Shown here: positions 18,730 through 26,653 of the stretch, one piece after another
Layout of the letters: the number at the start of each line of letters is the position of its first letter
Position numbering within the stretch: position 1 is the stretch's first letter
Origin: Agrobacterium larrymoorei
Lineage (GTDB): Bacteria > Pseudomonadota > Alphaproteobacteria > Rhizobiales > Rhizobiaceae
NCBI RefSeq assembly: GCF_030819275.1
Contig: NZ_JAUTBL010000002.1
Coordinates: forward strand, 1,800,501 to 1,864,500
Direction of reading: 5' to 3'
DNA length: 64,000 nucleotides
The notes under the pieces: generated by a model
What the model was told of the DNA's origin: nothing
The model's database searches: none
Seen by the model: the letters and a program-made list of their open reading frames with translations, nothing else
Made by a program: the position numbers and the translations under genes

Positions 18730-20010
18730 ATGAAGATATTGATTCTCGGTGCAAGCGGCTTCATCGGCTCGGACATTCTTCGCAGGCTGCACAATGATGG
18801 CCATGCCGTGACGGGTCTAGCGCGAAACACTGTTTCCGCCGGACGCAAATTCCCCCATGCCAACTGGATTGATTGTGATCTCGCGCGGATGAAGGATGCC
18901 GACAGTTGGACAGAGCTGGTGGCGGACCATGAGGTCATCGTCAATTGCGCAGGCGCACTCCAGGATGGTCTGGCAGACAATCTCTCCGCGACGCAACTCG
19001 ATGCGATGCTGGCGCTCTATGAGGCCTGCATTCTTGCACGCGGCAGGCTCATCATTCAAATTTCGGCGCAAACCTCCGGCATCGCGGACAACTTACCATT
19101 CCTGGCGACCAAACGGGGCGCCGACGAAGCGCTTGTCGCAAGTGGATTGCCTCACGTTATCTTCCGCCCTGCCCTCGTGATCGGTCGCAACGCCCATGGG
19201 GGTACCGCGCTCATCCGGGCGCTCGCCAGTCTGCCCCGCGTCGTTCCTCTCGCCCATGCAGAGAGTCCCGTTCGCGTGGTCTCGGTGAACGATGTCGCCT
19301 CGGCCGTATCGCGCGCTGTCAGCGGACACATCGCGCCTGGAAGCGACCTCCATCTGGCAGCCGATGAGACAACGACTCTGAAAGAGCTCGTTTCGCTACA
19401 TCGCCAATGGCTTGGCCTTCCTCCCGCAAGATTTGTCCCGCTCTCACCCTCTACGACCAGACCTGTCAGCGTAATAGCGGATCTTGCAGGTTATCTCGGT
19501 TGGCGCTCGCCGCTTCGATCCACAGCCATGGCGGTGATGTCGGAAGGTGTCTCGACGCAAGCGCAGACAAACACGCTCTCGGTTGCAACGGCAGCCGAAA
19601 CGCTCACCCGTCATCCATCCGCCGTGCAGGATCTCTGGTTCTCGCGCCTCTACCTGCTGAAACCCATCATCATACTCTGCCTGTCTTTCTTCTGGTTGCT
19701 GTCCGGCCTCGTTCCGTTGGCAAACATCGATGGTGCGGCAGGCCATTTCCTGCCCTTCCTGCCACCGGCTATGGCGACCGCGCTCACAGTTGCGACCTGT
19801 GCACTCGATATCGCGCTCGGCCTTGCCGTCGTCATCAGGCGTTTTTCCAGAAGAGCCGTGCAGGGAATGCTGGTGGTAACCGCATCCTATCTTCTCGGTG
19901 CAACGCTTCTTGCACCTTCACTCTGGCTCGATCCGCTCGGGCCACTTGTGAAGGTCTTGCCATCGATCGTGCTCACGCTCGTTGCCCTGGCGACGCTGGA
20001 AGAAAGGTAA
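18730..20010 (+). CDS. SDR oxidoreductase fused to a DoxX-like membrane domain
   Basis: The 426-residue protein has an N-terminal NAD(P)-binding SDR/NmrA-like domain with GASGFIGSDIL near residue 7. A PxxxxRPxxVIGR-like segment follows (LPHVIFRPALVIGRNAHGG). From about residue 305 the chain becomes membrane-bound with four hydrophobic segments typical of the DoxX-like family (PF13781 type). Such fusions are known in proteobacteria but their reaction is not established. The next gene, 8 nt downstream, encodes a DUF2269 membrane protein and is probably co-expressed, suggesting one membrane-bound redox unit. Confidence 0.85.
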   Translation: MKILILGASGFIGSDILRRLHNDGHAVTGLARNTVSAGRKFPHANWIDCDLARMKDADSWTELVADHEVIVNCAGALQDGLADNLSATQLDAMLALYEACILARGRLIIQISAQTSGIADNLPFLATKRGADEALVASGLPHVIFRPALVIGRNAHGGTALIRALASLPRVVPLAHAESPVRVVSVNDVASAVSRAVSGHIAPGSDLHLAADETTTLKELVSLHRQWLGLPPARFVPLSPSTTRPVSVIADLAGYLGWRSPLRSTAMAVMSEGVSTQAQTNTLSVATAAETLTRHPSAVQDLWFSRLYLLKPIIILCLSFFWLLSGLVPLANIDGAAGHFLPFLPPAMATALTVATCALDIALGLAVVIRRFSRRAVQGMLVVTASYLLGATLLAPSLWLDPLGPLVKVLPSIVLTLVALATLEER

Positions 20011-20018
20011 GCTGCTCA

Positions 20019-20501
20019 ATGCTGGAAGAGCTGCTCCGCCTCGCCCATGTCATAGGCGCAACAGTACTGCTGGGAACTGGCGCTGGCATTGCCTTTTTCA
20101 TGGTCATGGCGCGCCGGACGGAAAGCCCAACGCTGATTGCTCATGTCGCAGGAACGGTGGTGATTGCCGATACGATCTTCACGGCAACGGCCGCCATCGT
20201 TCAACCAATCACAGGCTATTGTCTCGCACGCATCATTGGCTGGCCCGTAACCGAAGGTTGGGTCTGGCTCTCCCTCATGCTCTACGTCTTCGTCGGCCTC
20301 TTCTGGCTGCCAGTTGTCTGGATCCAGATCAGGCTGCGCGATATCGCCAGGGTCTCGGCAGCCAACGGATCAGCGCTTCCTCCTCAATGGTTCAGCCTTT
20401 ACCGTATCTGGTTCGCCTGCGGCTTCCCGGCCTTCTTCGCTGTCATCGCCATCATTTGGCTGATGCTCACAAAACCGGATATTCCCTTCGGGATCATTTA
20501 A
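20019..20501 (+). CDS. DUF2269 family integral membrane protein
   Basis: The 160-residue protein starts MLEELLRLAHVIGATVLLGTGAG and has four predicted transmembrane segments, including WVWLSLMLYVFVGLFWLPVVW and the C-terminal FAVIAIIWLMLTKPD. The pattern matches the DUF2269 family, whose role is unknown. GAAAGG precedes the ATG, and the spacing of 8 nt to the preceding SDR-DoxX gene implies one transcript. The IS remnants begin 10 nt after its stop codon, so the native 3' flank has been replaced. Confidence 0.85.
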   Translation: MLEELLRLAHVIGATVLLGTGAGIAFFMVMARRTESPTLIAHVAGTVVIADTIFTATAAIVQPITGYCLARIIGWPVTEGWVWLSLMLYVFVGLFWLPVVWIQIRLRDIARVSAANGSALPPQWFSLYRIWFACGFPAFFAVIAIIWLMLTKPDIPFGII

Positions 20502-20510
20502 ACGAACGAG

Positions 20511-21082
20511 CTAGACCCAGGACTCGTTAAATCAGAGCCAGAAGATGGCGGCTGCTGCGATACATATGCTTGAGCAGAAGGTGTGGGCGCAGCGGTCGTA
20601 TCGTGTATGGATCCTGCGCCAGCCCTTGAGCCGAGCGAGCATGTTCTCGATCTTGTAGCATTTTTATAGAGCATCGGATCATGCGGGATGACCACCTTGC
20701 GTTTTGTCCGTGATGGACTGCAGGTGGTGATCTAGTCTGCGTCGTAACCTTTATCGGCAAGCAGGGTATTGGCCTTAGGAAAGGCGTCGATTATCTTCGC
20801 AACTCCCTGATAGTCGGTCATCTGCCCTTCGCTTAGAGGCAGGATGAGCGATCAGTTGTGGCCGTCGTAGACGACATGCAGCTTGGAGTTCAGGCCGCCT
20901 TTGGTGCGTCCGATACGTCTGGGAACATTCCCTTTTCAGCAGGCTCACTGCTGTACGATGGGCGTTCAAATGCGTAGCGTCGATCGTCATTGCTCGGGCT
21001 TGCCCCGTTTGGCGATCAACTCGGCCAAAATCCGGTTGAGTACTCGGAGTCTGCTCTAGCGGATGAAACGATTATAGATCGT
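20511..21082 (-). mobile_element. Truncated IS5-family (IS427 group-like) insertion sequence, copy 1
   Basis: On the minus strand the segment holds the C-terminal half of an IS5-type transposase and the outer terminal repeat (CTAGACCCAGGACTCGTTAA at 20511-20530). Reading from right to left, the match to the second copy begins at about 21082, so the N-terminal part and inner terminus are missing. The outer repeat pairs imperfectly (15 of 20) with the right-hand end at 22106-22125. CTAG is present at both outer boundaries and is a plausible target sequence. Confidence 0.7.
20540..21082 (-). pseudogene. IS5-family transposase, C-terminal remnant
   Basis: Pieces in different frames on the minus strand are recognisable. 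One is NTLLADKGYDAD followed by a stop where the family has the DxD-W motif. Another is RKVVIPHDPMLYK. A third, after a frameshift, is ENMLARLKGWRRIHTRYDRC ending in AAAAIFWL and a TGA. Together these match the DDE transposase end of IS427-like elements. The internal stop and frameshift mean it cannot be functional. Confidence 0.75.
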
Positions 21083-21103
21083 CCCCTCTGAAAGGGGCCT
21101 CGG

Positions 21104-21277
21104 TCAATCCGCGAGGATAAGGGCCACGCCTAAAATCAAGATGCTAGCGACAATGATTTTCTGAGAGGTTGAGGGCCGTGTCTGAAGCTTCCGGTCTAGG
21201 TAAGTGTCGCTTTCGTAGTCGGAATAGGGCTTCTCGATGTCGAGAACGTAACGGAGCCAATTGATAAAGTTGCTCAT
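21104..21277 (-). CDS. Small single-pass membrane protein between the IS remnants
   Basis: A 57-residue reading frame starts MSNFINWLRYVLDIEKPYSD and is preceded by AGAGGGATATTG, a good ribosome site with proper spacing. The N-terminal part is charged and tyrosine-rich (SDYESDTYLDRKLQ). The C-terminal part is one hydrophobic helix (IIVASILILGVALILAD). The order suggests a tail-anchored or single-pass inner membrane protein. It lies between two truncated IS copies in an otherwise decayed region. No family is recognised. It could be cargo or the only survivor of the original locus. Confidence 0.55.
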   Translation of the reverse strand: MSNFINWLRYVLDIEKPYSDYESDTYLDRKLQTRPSTSQKIIVASILILGVALILAD

Positions 21278-21611
21278 CAATATCCCTCTGACCTGATCGA
21301 TACTGCTGTAATGCGAATAGCTTGCATGGCAATCCTCTCCTTCGCTGATGAGGCATAGCGTTCACAGCGGCATTGAAGGCATCCGTATTGCACGACTTTC
21401 TAATATACAACAAGGTATCGAAATGGTCATAATGACCGGTAAGGAGCATCATTTGTGCCGTCCCGGGTCGATCCGTTCATTCAAGTCCAAACGAAAAAAA
21501 TGCCGCGTTACCGGAGCCTCTTCATTGAGTAAAACGCGCCCCGATTAAGCAGCGACGTCCTCTTTGCACCGGCGTTTCATATAGAGCGCCATGCTGCCGA
21601 GAGTGAGAGCA
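21278..21611. other. Unassigned segment between the IS remnants
   Basis: Nothing convincing is coded here. It contains the likely promoter side of the small membrane-protein gene. An open frame at 21348-21548 (66 codons) lacks a ribosome site and any recognisable sequence. Composition is more AT-rich than the neighbourhood. Confidence 0.4.
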
Positions 21612-22125
21612 CTCCTTTGTCGGCCAGCGGGGTCTTGGCCTTAGGAAAGTCGCGGCCATCGCAGACGGCATGCAGCTTGGAGTTCAGGCCACCTTTTGTG
21701 CTCCCGATACGTCTGGGAACATCCCCGTTTCTGCAGGATGGCTGCTGTACGATGGGCCTTCAAAGGATAGCGTCGATCGTCAATTGCTCTGGCTCGCCTC
21801 GTTTGGCGATCAACTCAGCCAAAATCCGTTGAATACGCCGAGCTTGCTCCAGTGGATGAAGCGATTGTAGATCGTCTTGTGCGGACCGTATTCACTCGGC
21901 GCGTCGCGCCAGCGCAATGCATTGTGCAGGGCGAAGATAATGCAGCTCAAAACAGACCGATCATCAACTCGCGGCAAGCCGTGAGACAAAGAGAAATATG
22001 GCTCGATCCGGGGCATCTGCGACTCAGATAACAACAGCAAATCACTCGTCGCGGTGCCCTGGTTCGATCCAAATGAATCAAAACCATAATACCAAGCAAA
22101 GCTACTTAATAGGTCCTGAGCCTAG
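21612..22125 (-). mobile_element. Truncated IS5-family insertion sequence, copy 2
   Basis: This copy has the outer terminus (TTAATAGGTCCTGAGCCTAG at 22106-22125) and the N-terminal and middle transposase regions. It stops abruptly at about 21612, within the equivalent of the ADKG motif. It overlaps copy 1 over the middle of the transposase with clear nucleotide similarity, for example the stretch around 21671-21725 against 20877-20935. Both copies have the same orientation. Confidence 0.7.
21613..22040 (-). pseudogene. IS5-family transposase, N-terminal remnant
   Basis: The N-terminus is intact from the ATG at 22040: LLSESQMPRIEPYFSLSHGL, then SEYGPHKTIYNRFIHWSKLG, which is the DUF4096-type head of IS5 transposases. 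After about 76 residues the frame is lost. The later catalytic part is only visible in other frames and ends at the truncation point. It is not functional. Confidence 0.8.
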
Positions 22126-22141
22126 ACCAGCCATAATGTTC

Positions 22142-22735
22142 TCACTTCACTATCGGCCAGAGGCTGAGCACGAGCAGCACCGCCATGGTGATGTTGAACC
22201 ATTTGAGCCGCGCTGGAACGGAGAGCCATTCGCGCAGTACAGAGCCGAAACCCGCCCATGTCGAAACGCTCGGGAGGTTCACCGCCGCAAAGGCAAGACC
22301 GACAAGCAGCACCGTAAACGTATACTGGCTCTCATCCGTGTACGTCGCCATGGCAGCAACTGCCATCACCCACGCCTTCGGGTTGACCCACTGAAAGGCG
22401 GCGGCGCCCAGAAATGTCATCGGCTCTGCACCGGTCTTCCCGTCGCTGAGACTCCGTGAGGTACCGATTTTCCAAGCGATCCAGACGAGATAGGCGCCAC
22501 CGGCAAACTTAAGCGCGGTGTATAGCACCGGGATTGAATGCAGCAGCGCGCCTAGCCCAAGCCCGACGCCGATCAGCAGCGACAGGAAACCCGCCCCAAT
22601 CCCCAGCATATGAGGAATCGTCCGGCGAAAGCCGAAATTTACGCCAGACGCAAACAGCATCATATTGTTAGGTCCGGGTGTTATCGATGTGGTGAATGCA
22701 AACACCAGAAGTGCGATGAAAGTCTCGATCGTCAT
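22142..22735 (-). CDS. LysE/RhtB-family amino acid exporter
   Basis: The 197-residue membrane protein begins [24 protein letters not shown], whose TPGPNN motif is diagnostic of the LysE/RhtB exporters. Five to six hydrophobic segments follow, with [15 protein letters not shown] and [12 protein letters not shown] as further family motifs. It probably exports an amino acid or related compound; the substrate is unknown. The start at 22735 is supported by AAGGGGA upstream; the longer frame from 22813 lacks this. It sits just beyond the IS remnants and is divergent from the aldo/keto reductase gene. Confidence 0.92.
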   Translation of the reverse strand: MTIETFIALLVFAFTTSITPGPNNMMLFASGVNFGFRRTIPHMLGIGAGFLSLLIGVGLGLGALLHSIPVLYTALKFAGGAYLVWIAWKIGTSRSLSDGKTGAEPMTFLGAAAFQWVNPKAWVMAVAAMATYTDESQYTFTVLLVGLAFAAVNLPSVSTWAGFGSVLREWLSVPARLKWFNITMAVLLVLSLWPIVK

Positions 22736-22876
22736 GAATATCCCCTTGGAGCGCAATCCTATTCGCCCGCCCCGTGGAAAACCAGCAATTGGCACGAATG
22801 GTATGCCGCACAAGTTTTGATGGATCGGCAGGGTCTGCTTCTGGTTTACTGTCGAGAAAAACCCGAGGAGGCTTTC

Positions 22877-23722
22877 ATGTATGACGATATCCCAATGCTG
22901 ACACTCCCTTCAGGAAAGGAGATTCCCGCACTCGGCATCGGCACCTGGAACATGGGCGAGAGCAAAGCCGAAGAGGCACAGGAGGTAGCAAGCATCCGCA
23001 AAGCTGTCGAGCTTGGCATGACGGTTGTGGATACGGCAGAAATGTATGCCGACGGGCGATCGGAAGCCGTCGTTGGAAAAGCGATTGCGGGTCTGCGTGA
23101 CGACGTATTTCTCGTCAGCAAGGTCTACCCCTTCAATGCCAGCGCGACGGGAACGATCGAGGCCTGCGAACGCAGTCTGAAGCGTCTTGGTGTCGACCAT
23201 CTGGATCTTTATCTTCTCCATTGGCGCGGCTCCCACCCGCTGGAAGAGACGGTCGCAGCATTTGAAAAGCTGAAGCAAGCGGGCAAGATCAGGGATTGGG
23301 GCGTCTCGAACTTCGATACGGACGACATGGAGGAATTGTTTGACGTCGAGAGCGGCCGCAACTGCGCCGTCAACCAGGTCCTCTACAATTTATCCCGGCG
23401 CGGCGTGGAATATGATCTGCTGCCTTGGTGCCAAGGGAAGGGTGTGCCACTCATGGCATACTCACCGATAGAACAGGGGCGCATCCTCAACAATCATGAA
23501 CTGATCCGGATCGCCAAGGCCTATCAGGCAACGCCAGCGCAGGTCGCGCTCGCCTTCCTGCTGGAACGCGACGGAGTCATTGCGATCCCCAAAAGCGCCA
23601 GGCCTGAAAGGGTTGAGGAAAATCGTGGCGCGACCGATCTCGATATCAGCGACGAGGATTGGGCTGCTCTGGATGCGGCCTTCCCGCCGCCGACAAAAAA
23701 GATGTCGCTAGCGATGTTGTGA
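22877..23722 (+). CDS. Aldo/keto reductase
   Basis: The 281-residue protein is an NADPH-dependent oxidoreductase with the TIM-barrel fold. The catalytic residues are visible: Asp52 and Tyr57 in [11 protein letters not shown], a lysine in VFLVSKVYP and a histidine in [14 protein letters not shown] and the C-terminal [13 protein letters not shown] are the cofactor-binding parts. The start at 22877 is chosen because GAGGAGG lies just upstream and the family begins with [19 protein letters not shown]. The preceding open frame has no similarity. Natural substrate is unknown. Confidence 0.93.
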   Translation: MYDDIPMLTLPSGKEIPALGIGTWNMGESKAEEAQEVASIRKAVELGMTVVDTAEMYADGRSEAVVGKAIAGLRDDVFLVSKVYPFNASATGTIEACERSLKRLGVDHLDLYLLHWRGSHPLEETVAAFEKLKQAGKIRDWGVSNFDTDDMEELFDVESGRNCAVNQVLYNLSRRGVEYDLLPWCQGKGVPLMAYSPIEQGRILNNHELIRIAKAYQATPAQVALAFLLERDGVIAIPKSARPERVEENRGATDLDISDEDWAALDAAFPPPTKKMSLAML

Positions 23723-23789
23723 TTCCATTTCAGACGGTTATCGCCGTTTGTGGATTCAGTTTAGCAACCGTACAGCTTGCACGTCGGAC

Positions 23790-23820
23790 AAAAAAGGCCG
23801 GGCGCTTTCAACGCCCGGCC
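23790..23820 (-). terminator. Rho-independent terminator of the chemoreceptor gene
   Basis: GGCCGGGCG (23796-23804) pairs with CGCCCGGCC (23812-23820). On the minus strand the stem is followed by six T residues. It lies 30 nt beyond the chemoreceptor stop codon. Confidence 0.88.
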
Positions 23821-23849
23821 TCATCATTTGGATTTGACCATCCGTTTTC

Positions 23850-25772
23850 TCAGAACTCTTGCCAGTCCTGCTTGACCGCTGCGTTGCCGTTGAAGGCGGT
23901 TGCGAGCTTGCGGCCAAGCGCACGGGCTGGTGACGCTGCCGGACGCTCCGCAGGAGTTGCCGCACGGATCGGGGCCTCGAAGGTGGCAGACAGCTTGAAC
24001 TGGCCGAGAAGCTGGTTCAGCGAAGAGGCTTCGCGGGCAAGACCATGGCTGGCAGCCGTCGTCTCTTCCACCATCGCCGCATTCTTCTGCGTGTCCTGGT
24101 CCATCTGGTTCACAGCCGTGTTGATCTGCTGCAGACCGGAAGACTGCTCCTGTGCTGCTTCCACGATCGCCATGACGTGACGGTTGATCTCCTGAACTTC
24201 GGCCACGATCGTCTCAAGCGCACGGCCGGTTTCACCGACAAGCTCCACGCCTTCCTGAACCTGGGTGTTGGAGGTGGAGATCAAGCCCTTGATGTCCTTG
24301 GCCGCACTGGCAGAACGCTGCGCCAGTTCACGCACTTCCTGCGCAACGACAGCAAAGCCCTTGCCTGCTTCACCAGCACGTGCCGCTTCGACACCGGCAT
24401 TCAGCGCCAGAAGGTTGGTCTGGAAGGCGATCTCATCAATCACGCTGATGATGTTGGAAATCTCGCCCGACGACTTCTCGATCCGCTCCATGGCGACAAC
24501 GGCCTTGCGAACGACCTCACCCGACTGTTCGGCACCGGTGCGCGCCTTGGCAACCAGATGACCCGCCTCCTGAGCACGACGGGTGGAGTCCTTCACCGTG
24601 GTGGTGATCTCTTCCAGCGCGGCAGCGGTTTCCTCGACGGAGGCTGCCTGCTGTTCGGTGCGCTTGGCAAGATCGTCGGCGGCCGAACGGATTTCATTCG
24701 CACCAGCATCGATACCACGGGCGTTCTCCGCCACGCGGGTCAGGGCCGACTGGAGCTTCTCGGCAGAGGCGTTGAAGTTCTCACGCACGACATCGAGATG
24801 GGCCACGAAAGGCTGGCTGATGCGATAGCACACATCGCCATCCGACAGACGCGACAGGCCGTCTGCCAAATGGTCGACCGCAAACTGCGTGTCCTCGGCT
24901 TCCTTGGCCTTCTGTTCGTCGCGGGCAATCCGCTCCTTTTCCGACAGGCTGCGATTGGCGTCAGCCTCCTGTTCCAGACGGATGCGCTCCAGCGCATTCT
25001 CGCGGAAGACGGAGACCGCCTGTGCCATCTGCCCAACCTCATCCTTGCGATCGACGCCGTCGATCTCTTCACGCGTTTCGCCACCGGCAAGCGACACCAT
25101 ACGGGCGGAAAGGCGGGCGATAGGGCCGGTAATTCCACGCGCAGAAACCCAGAGGGACATCGCAATCGCGGCCGCGAAAAGTCCGCCCAGAACGCTTAGC
25201 GAAGTGAGAATGGTCGAATTGGTTTGCGCACTGAGATCATCTGATTGTTGCAGAACAGACGTCAGATTGCCTTCACTGATCGCCCGAATATCCGTGCGCC
25301 AAGCTTCGGTATCACCACTGATGCCGGCCAGTCTTTCGCGTGCCCTGGTATAATCTCCACTTCGCATCGCATCCCAAACCTGATCCATCGACTTGGTGAT
25401 GGTGATGGCCCGATCCTTGACCGGGGTAATTTTGGACGCCAGCTCCGGCATAAGCTTCGCGGCGTTTTCCAGACGCTGCACGAGTGTGACCACATCCTTC
25501 TTATAGGTCGCCTCCACCATTCCAATATCGATTGACTGTTCCTTCAGAACGAGAGCCAGCGTTGTGTCATAGCCGGCAGCCACGAGAGATGTGTTGGCGC
25601 GAAACAACTCGGTTGCACCCACACCGTTTCGAGCAAGAAGATCGGAGTAGACCGTATCGGCGTTTTTGTAGTTGAACGACACGAGGCCGAGACCGGTCAG
25701 ACCCACCATGGCTACGGGCACGATCAATGAAAGAATTTTCGTACGGATTTTTGCATTTTCAAGAAACGACAT
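23850..25772 (-). CDS. Methyl-accepting chemotaxis protein
   Basis: The 640-residue receptor has an N-terminal membrane segment (ILSLIVPVAMVGLTGLGLVSF), a helical periplasmic domain of about 160 residues and a second membrane segment (SVLGGLFAAAIAMSLWVSA). A HAMP region and the conserved signalling tip (EIAFQTNLLALNAGVEAARAGEAGKGFAVVAQEVRELAQRS) follow. The chain ends QDWQEF, a C-terminal xWxxF pentapeptide of the kind that tethers CheR methyltransferase. The ATG at 25772 has GAGGACAA upstream and begins at MSFLENAKIRTK. The sensed ligand is unknown, and no other chemotaxis genes are near. Confidence 0.95.
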   Translation of the reverse strand: MSFLENAKIRTKILSLIVPVAMVGLTGLGLVSFNYKNADTVYSDLLARNGVGATELFRANTSLVAAGYDTTLALVLKEQSIDIGMVEATYKKDVVTLVQRLENAAKLMPELASKITPVKDRAITITKSMDQVWDAMRSGDYTRARERLAGISGDTEAWRTDIRAISEGNLTSVLQQSDDLSAQTNSTILTSLSVLGGLFAAAIAMSLWVSARGITGPIARLSARMVSLAGGETREEIDGVDRKDEVGQMAQAVSVFRENALERIRLEQEADANRSLSEKERIARDEQKAKEAEDTQFAVDHLADGLSRLSDGDVCYRISQPFVAHLDVVRENFNASAEKLQSALTRVAENARGIDAGANEIRSAADDLAKRTEQQAASVEETAAALEEITTTVKDSTRRAQEAGHLVAKARTGAEQSGEVVRKAVVAMERIEKSSGEISNIISVIDEIAFQTNLLALNAGVEAARAGEAGKGFAVVAQEVRELAQRSASAAKDIKGLISTSNTQVQEGVELVGETGRALETIVAEVQEINRHVMAIVEAAQEQSSGLQQINTAVNQMDQDTQKNAAMVEETTAASHGLAREASSLNQLLGQFKLSATFEAPIRAATPAERPAASPARALGRKLATAFNGNAAVKQDWQEF

Positions 25773-26000
25773 TTGTCCTCGCTTGGGCAAGCTGCCAGAT
25801 GACAATAGCGACCGCACCCCGTTAACCCGTTCAAGGGCGGACCATTGCTTCGTCAATCTCGATGGGACGGGCCGTCATGGCACGCAGACTGGGGCCGTTA
25901 TAAGGAAAAACGAATGTAAAAATGCTTAATCGGATAACCGCTCGACGAAACCAAATCTCAAAAAAGCGTGAGATATGACGGACTTACGCTACGTGAGGTC

Positions 26001-26030
26001 AAAAAAACAGGCTCCACAACGTAGAGCCTG
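26001..26030 (-). terminator. Rho-independent terminator of the ilvIH operon
   Basis: CAGGCTC (26008-26014) pairs with GAGCCTG (26024-26030), and the minus strand continues with seven T residues. It lies 30 nt after the ilvH stop codon. Confidence 0.85.
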
Positions 26031-26059
26031 CTGTCATCTTAGCCGAGGCACTCTGAGGC

Positions 26060-26632
26060 TTACATACCCTCTGGGCCCCGGTTCATTGCCGCAATGCCGG
26101 TGCGGCAAATTTCGATCAGGCCAAGAGGCTTGATGATCGAAACGAACTGGTCGATCTTGGAGGACTTGCCGGTGATCTCGAAGATGAAGTGGTCGAGCGT
26201 CGCATCCACCACCTTGGCATGGAATGCGTCAGCAAGACGCAAGGTCTCGGCACGGTCTTCGCCACGTCCTGCCACCTTGATCAGCGCAACTTCACGCTCG
26301 ATCGGGCGATCCTGCCCCGCTTGACGGGCACGCACAGTCAGATCCACCACGCGGTGAACAGGAACGATCCGCTCCAGCTGCGCCTTGATCTGTTCCAGCA
26401 CACCAGGCGTACCGCGTGTCACGATGGTGATGCGCGAAAGATGCGCCTCATGCTCCGTCTCGGAAACCGTCAGGCTTTCGATATTATAACCGCGCCCGGA
26501 GAACAGGCCGATAACACGGGCGAGAACGCCGGGCTCGTTGTTGACGAGAACGGAAAGCGTGTGGTTTTCCACCATCGCCGTTTCCGTCTGGATGAAGTAG
26601 GCTGAGCCGGTGGGCTGTAGGTGTGCATTCAT
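26060..26632 (-). CDS. ilvH: Acetolactate synthase small (regulatory) subunit
   Basis: The 190-residue protein is the regulatory partner of the catalytic IlvI subunit and confers valine feedback inhibition. The N-terminal ACT domain (HTLSVLVNNEPGVLARVIGLFSGRGYNIESLTV) is clear. The middle part RITIVTRG and the KVAGRGEDRAETLRLADAFHAKVVD region match IlvH/IlvN. It starts 21 nt after the ilvI stop codon and shares its transcript. GAAGAGGAT lies upstream of the ATG. Confidence 0.96.
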   Translation of the reverse strand: MNAHLQPTGSAYFIQTETAMVENHTLSVLVNNEPGVLARVIGLFSGRGYNIESLTVSETEHEAHLSRITIVTRGTPGVLEQIKAQLERIVPVHRVVDLTVRARQAGQDRPIEREVALIKVAGRGEDRAETLRLADAFHAKVVDATLDHFIFEITGKSSKIDQFVSIIKPLGLIEICRTGIAAMNRGPEGM

Positions 26633-26653
26633 GTCTTTATCCTCTTCCCACGC

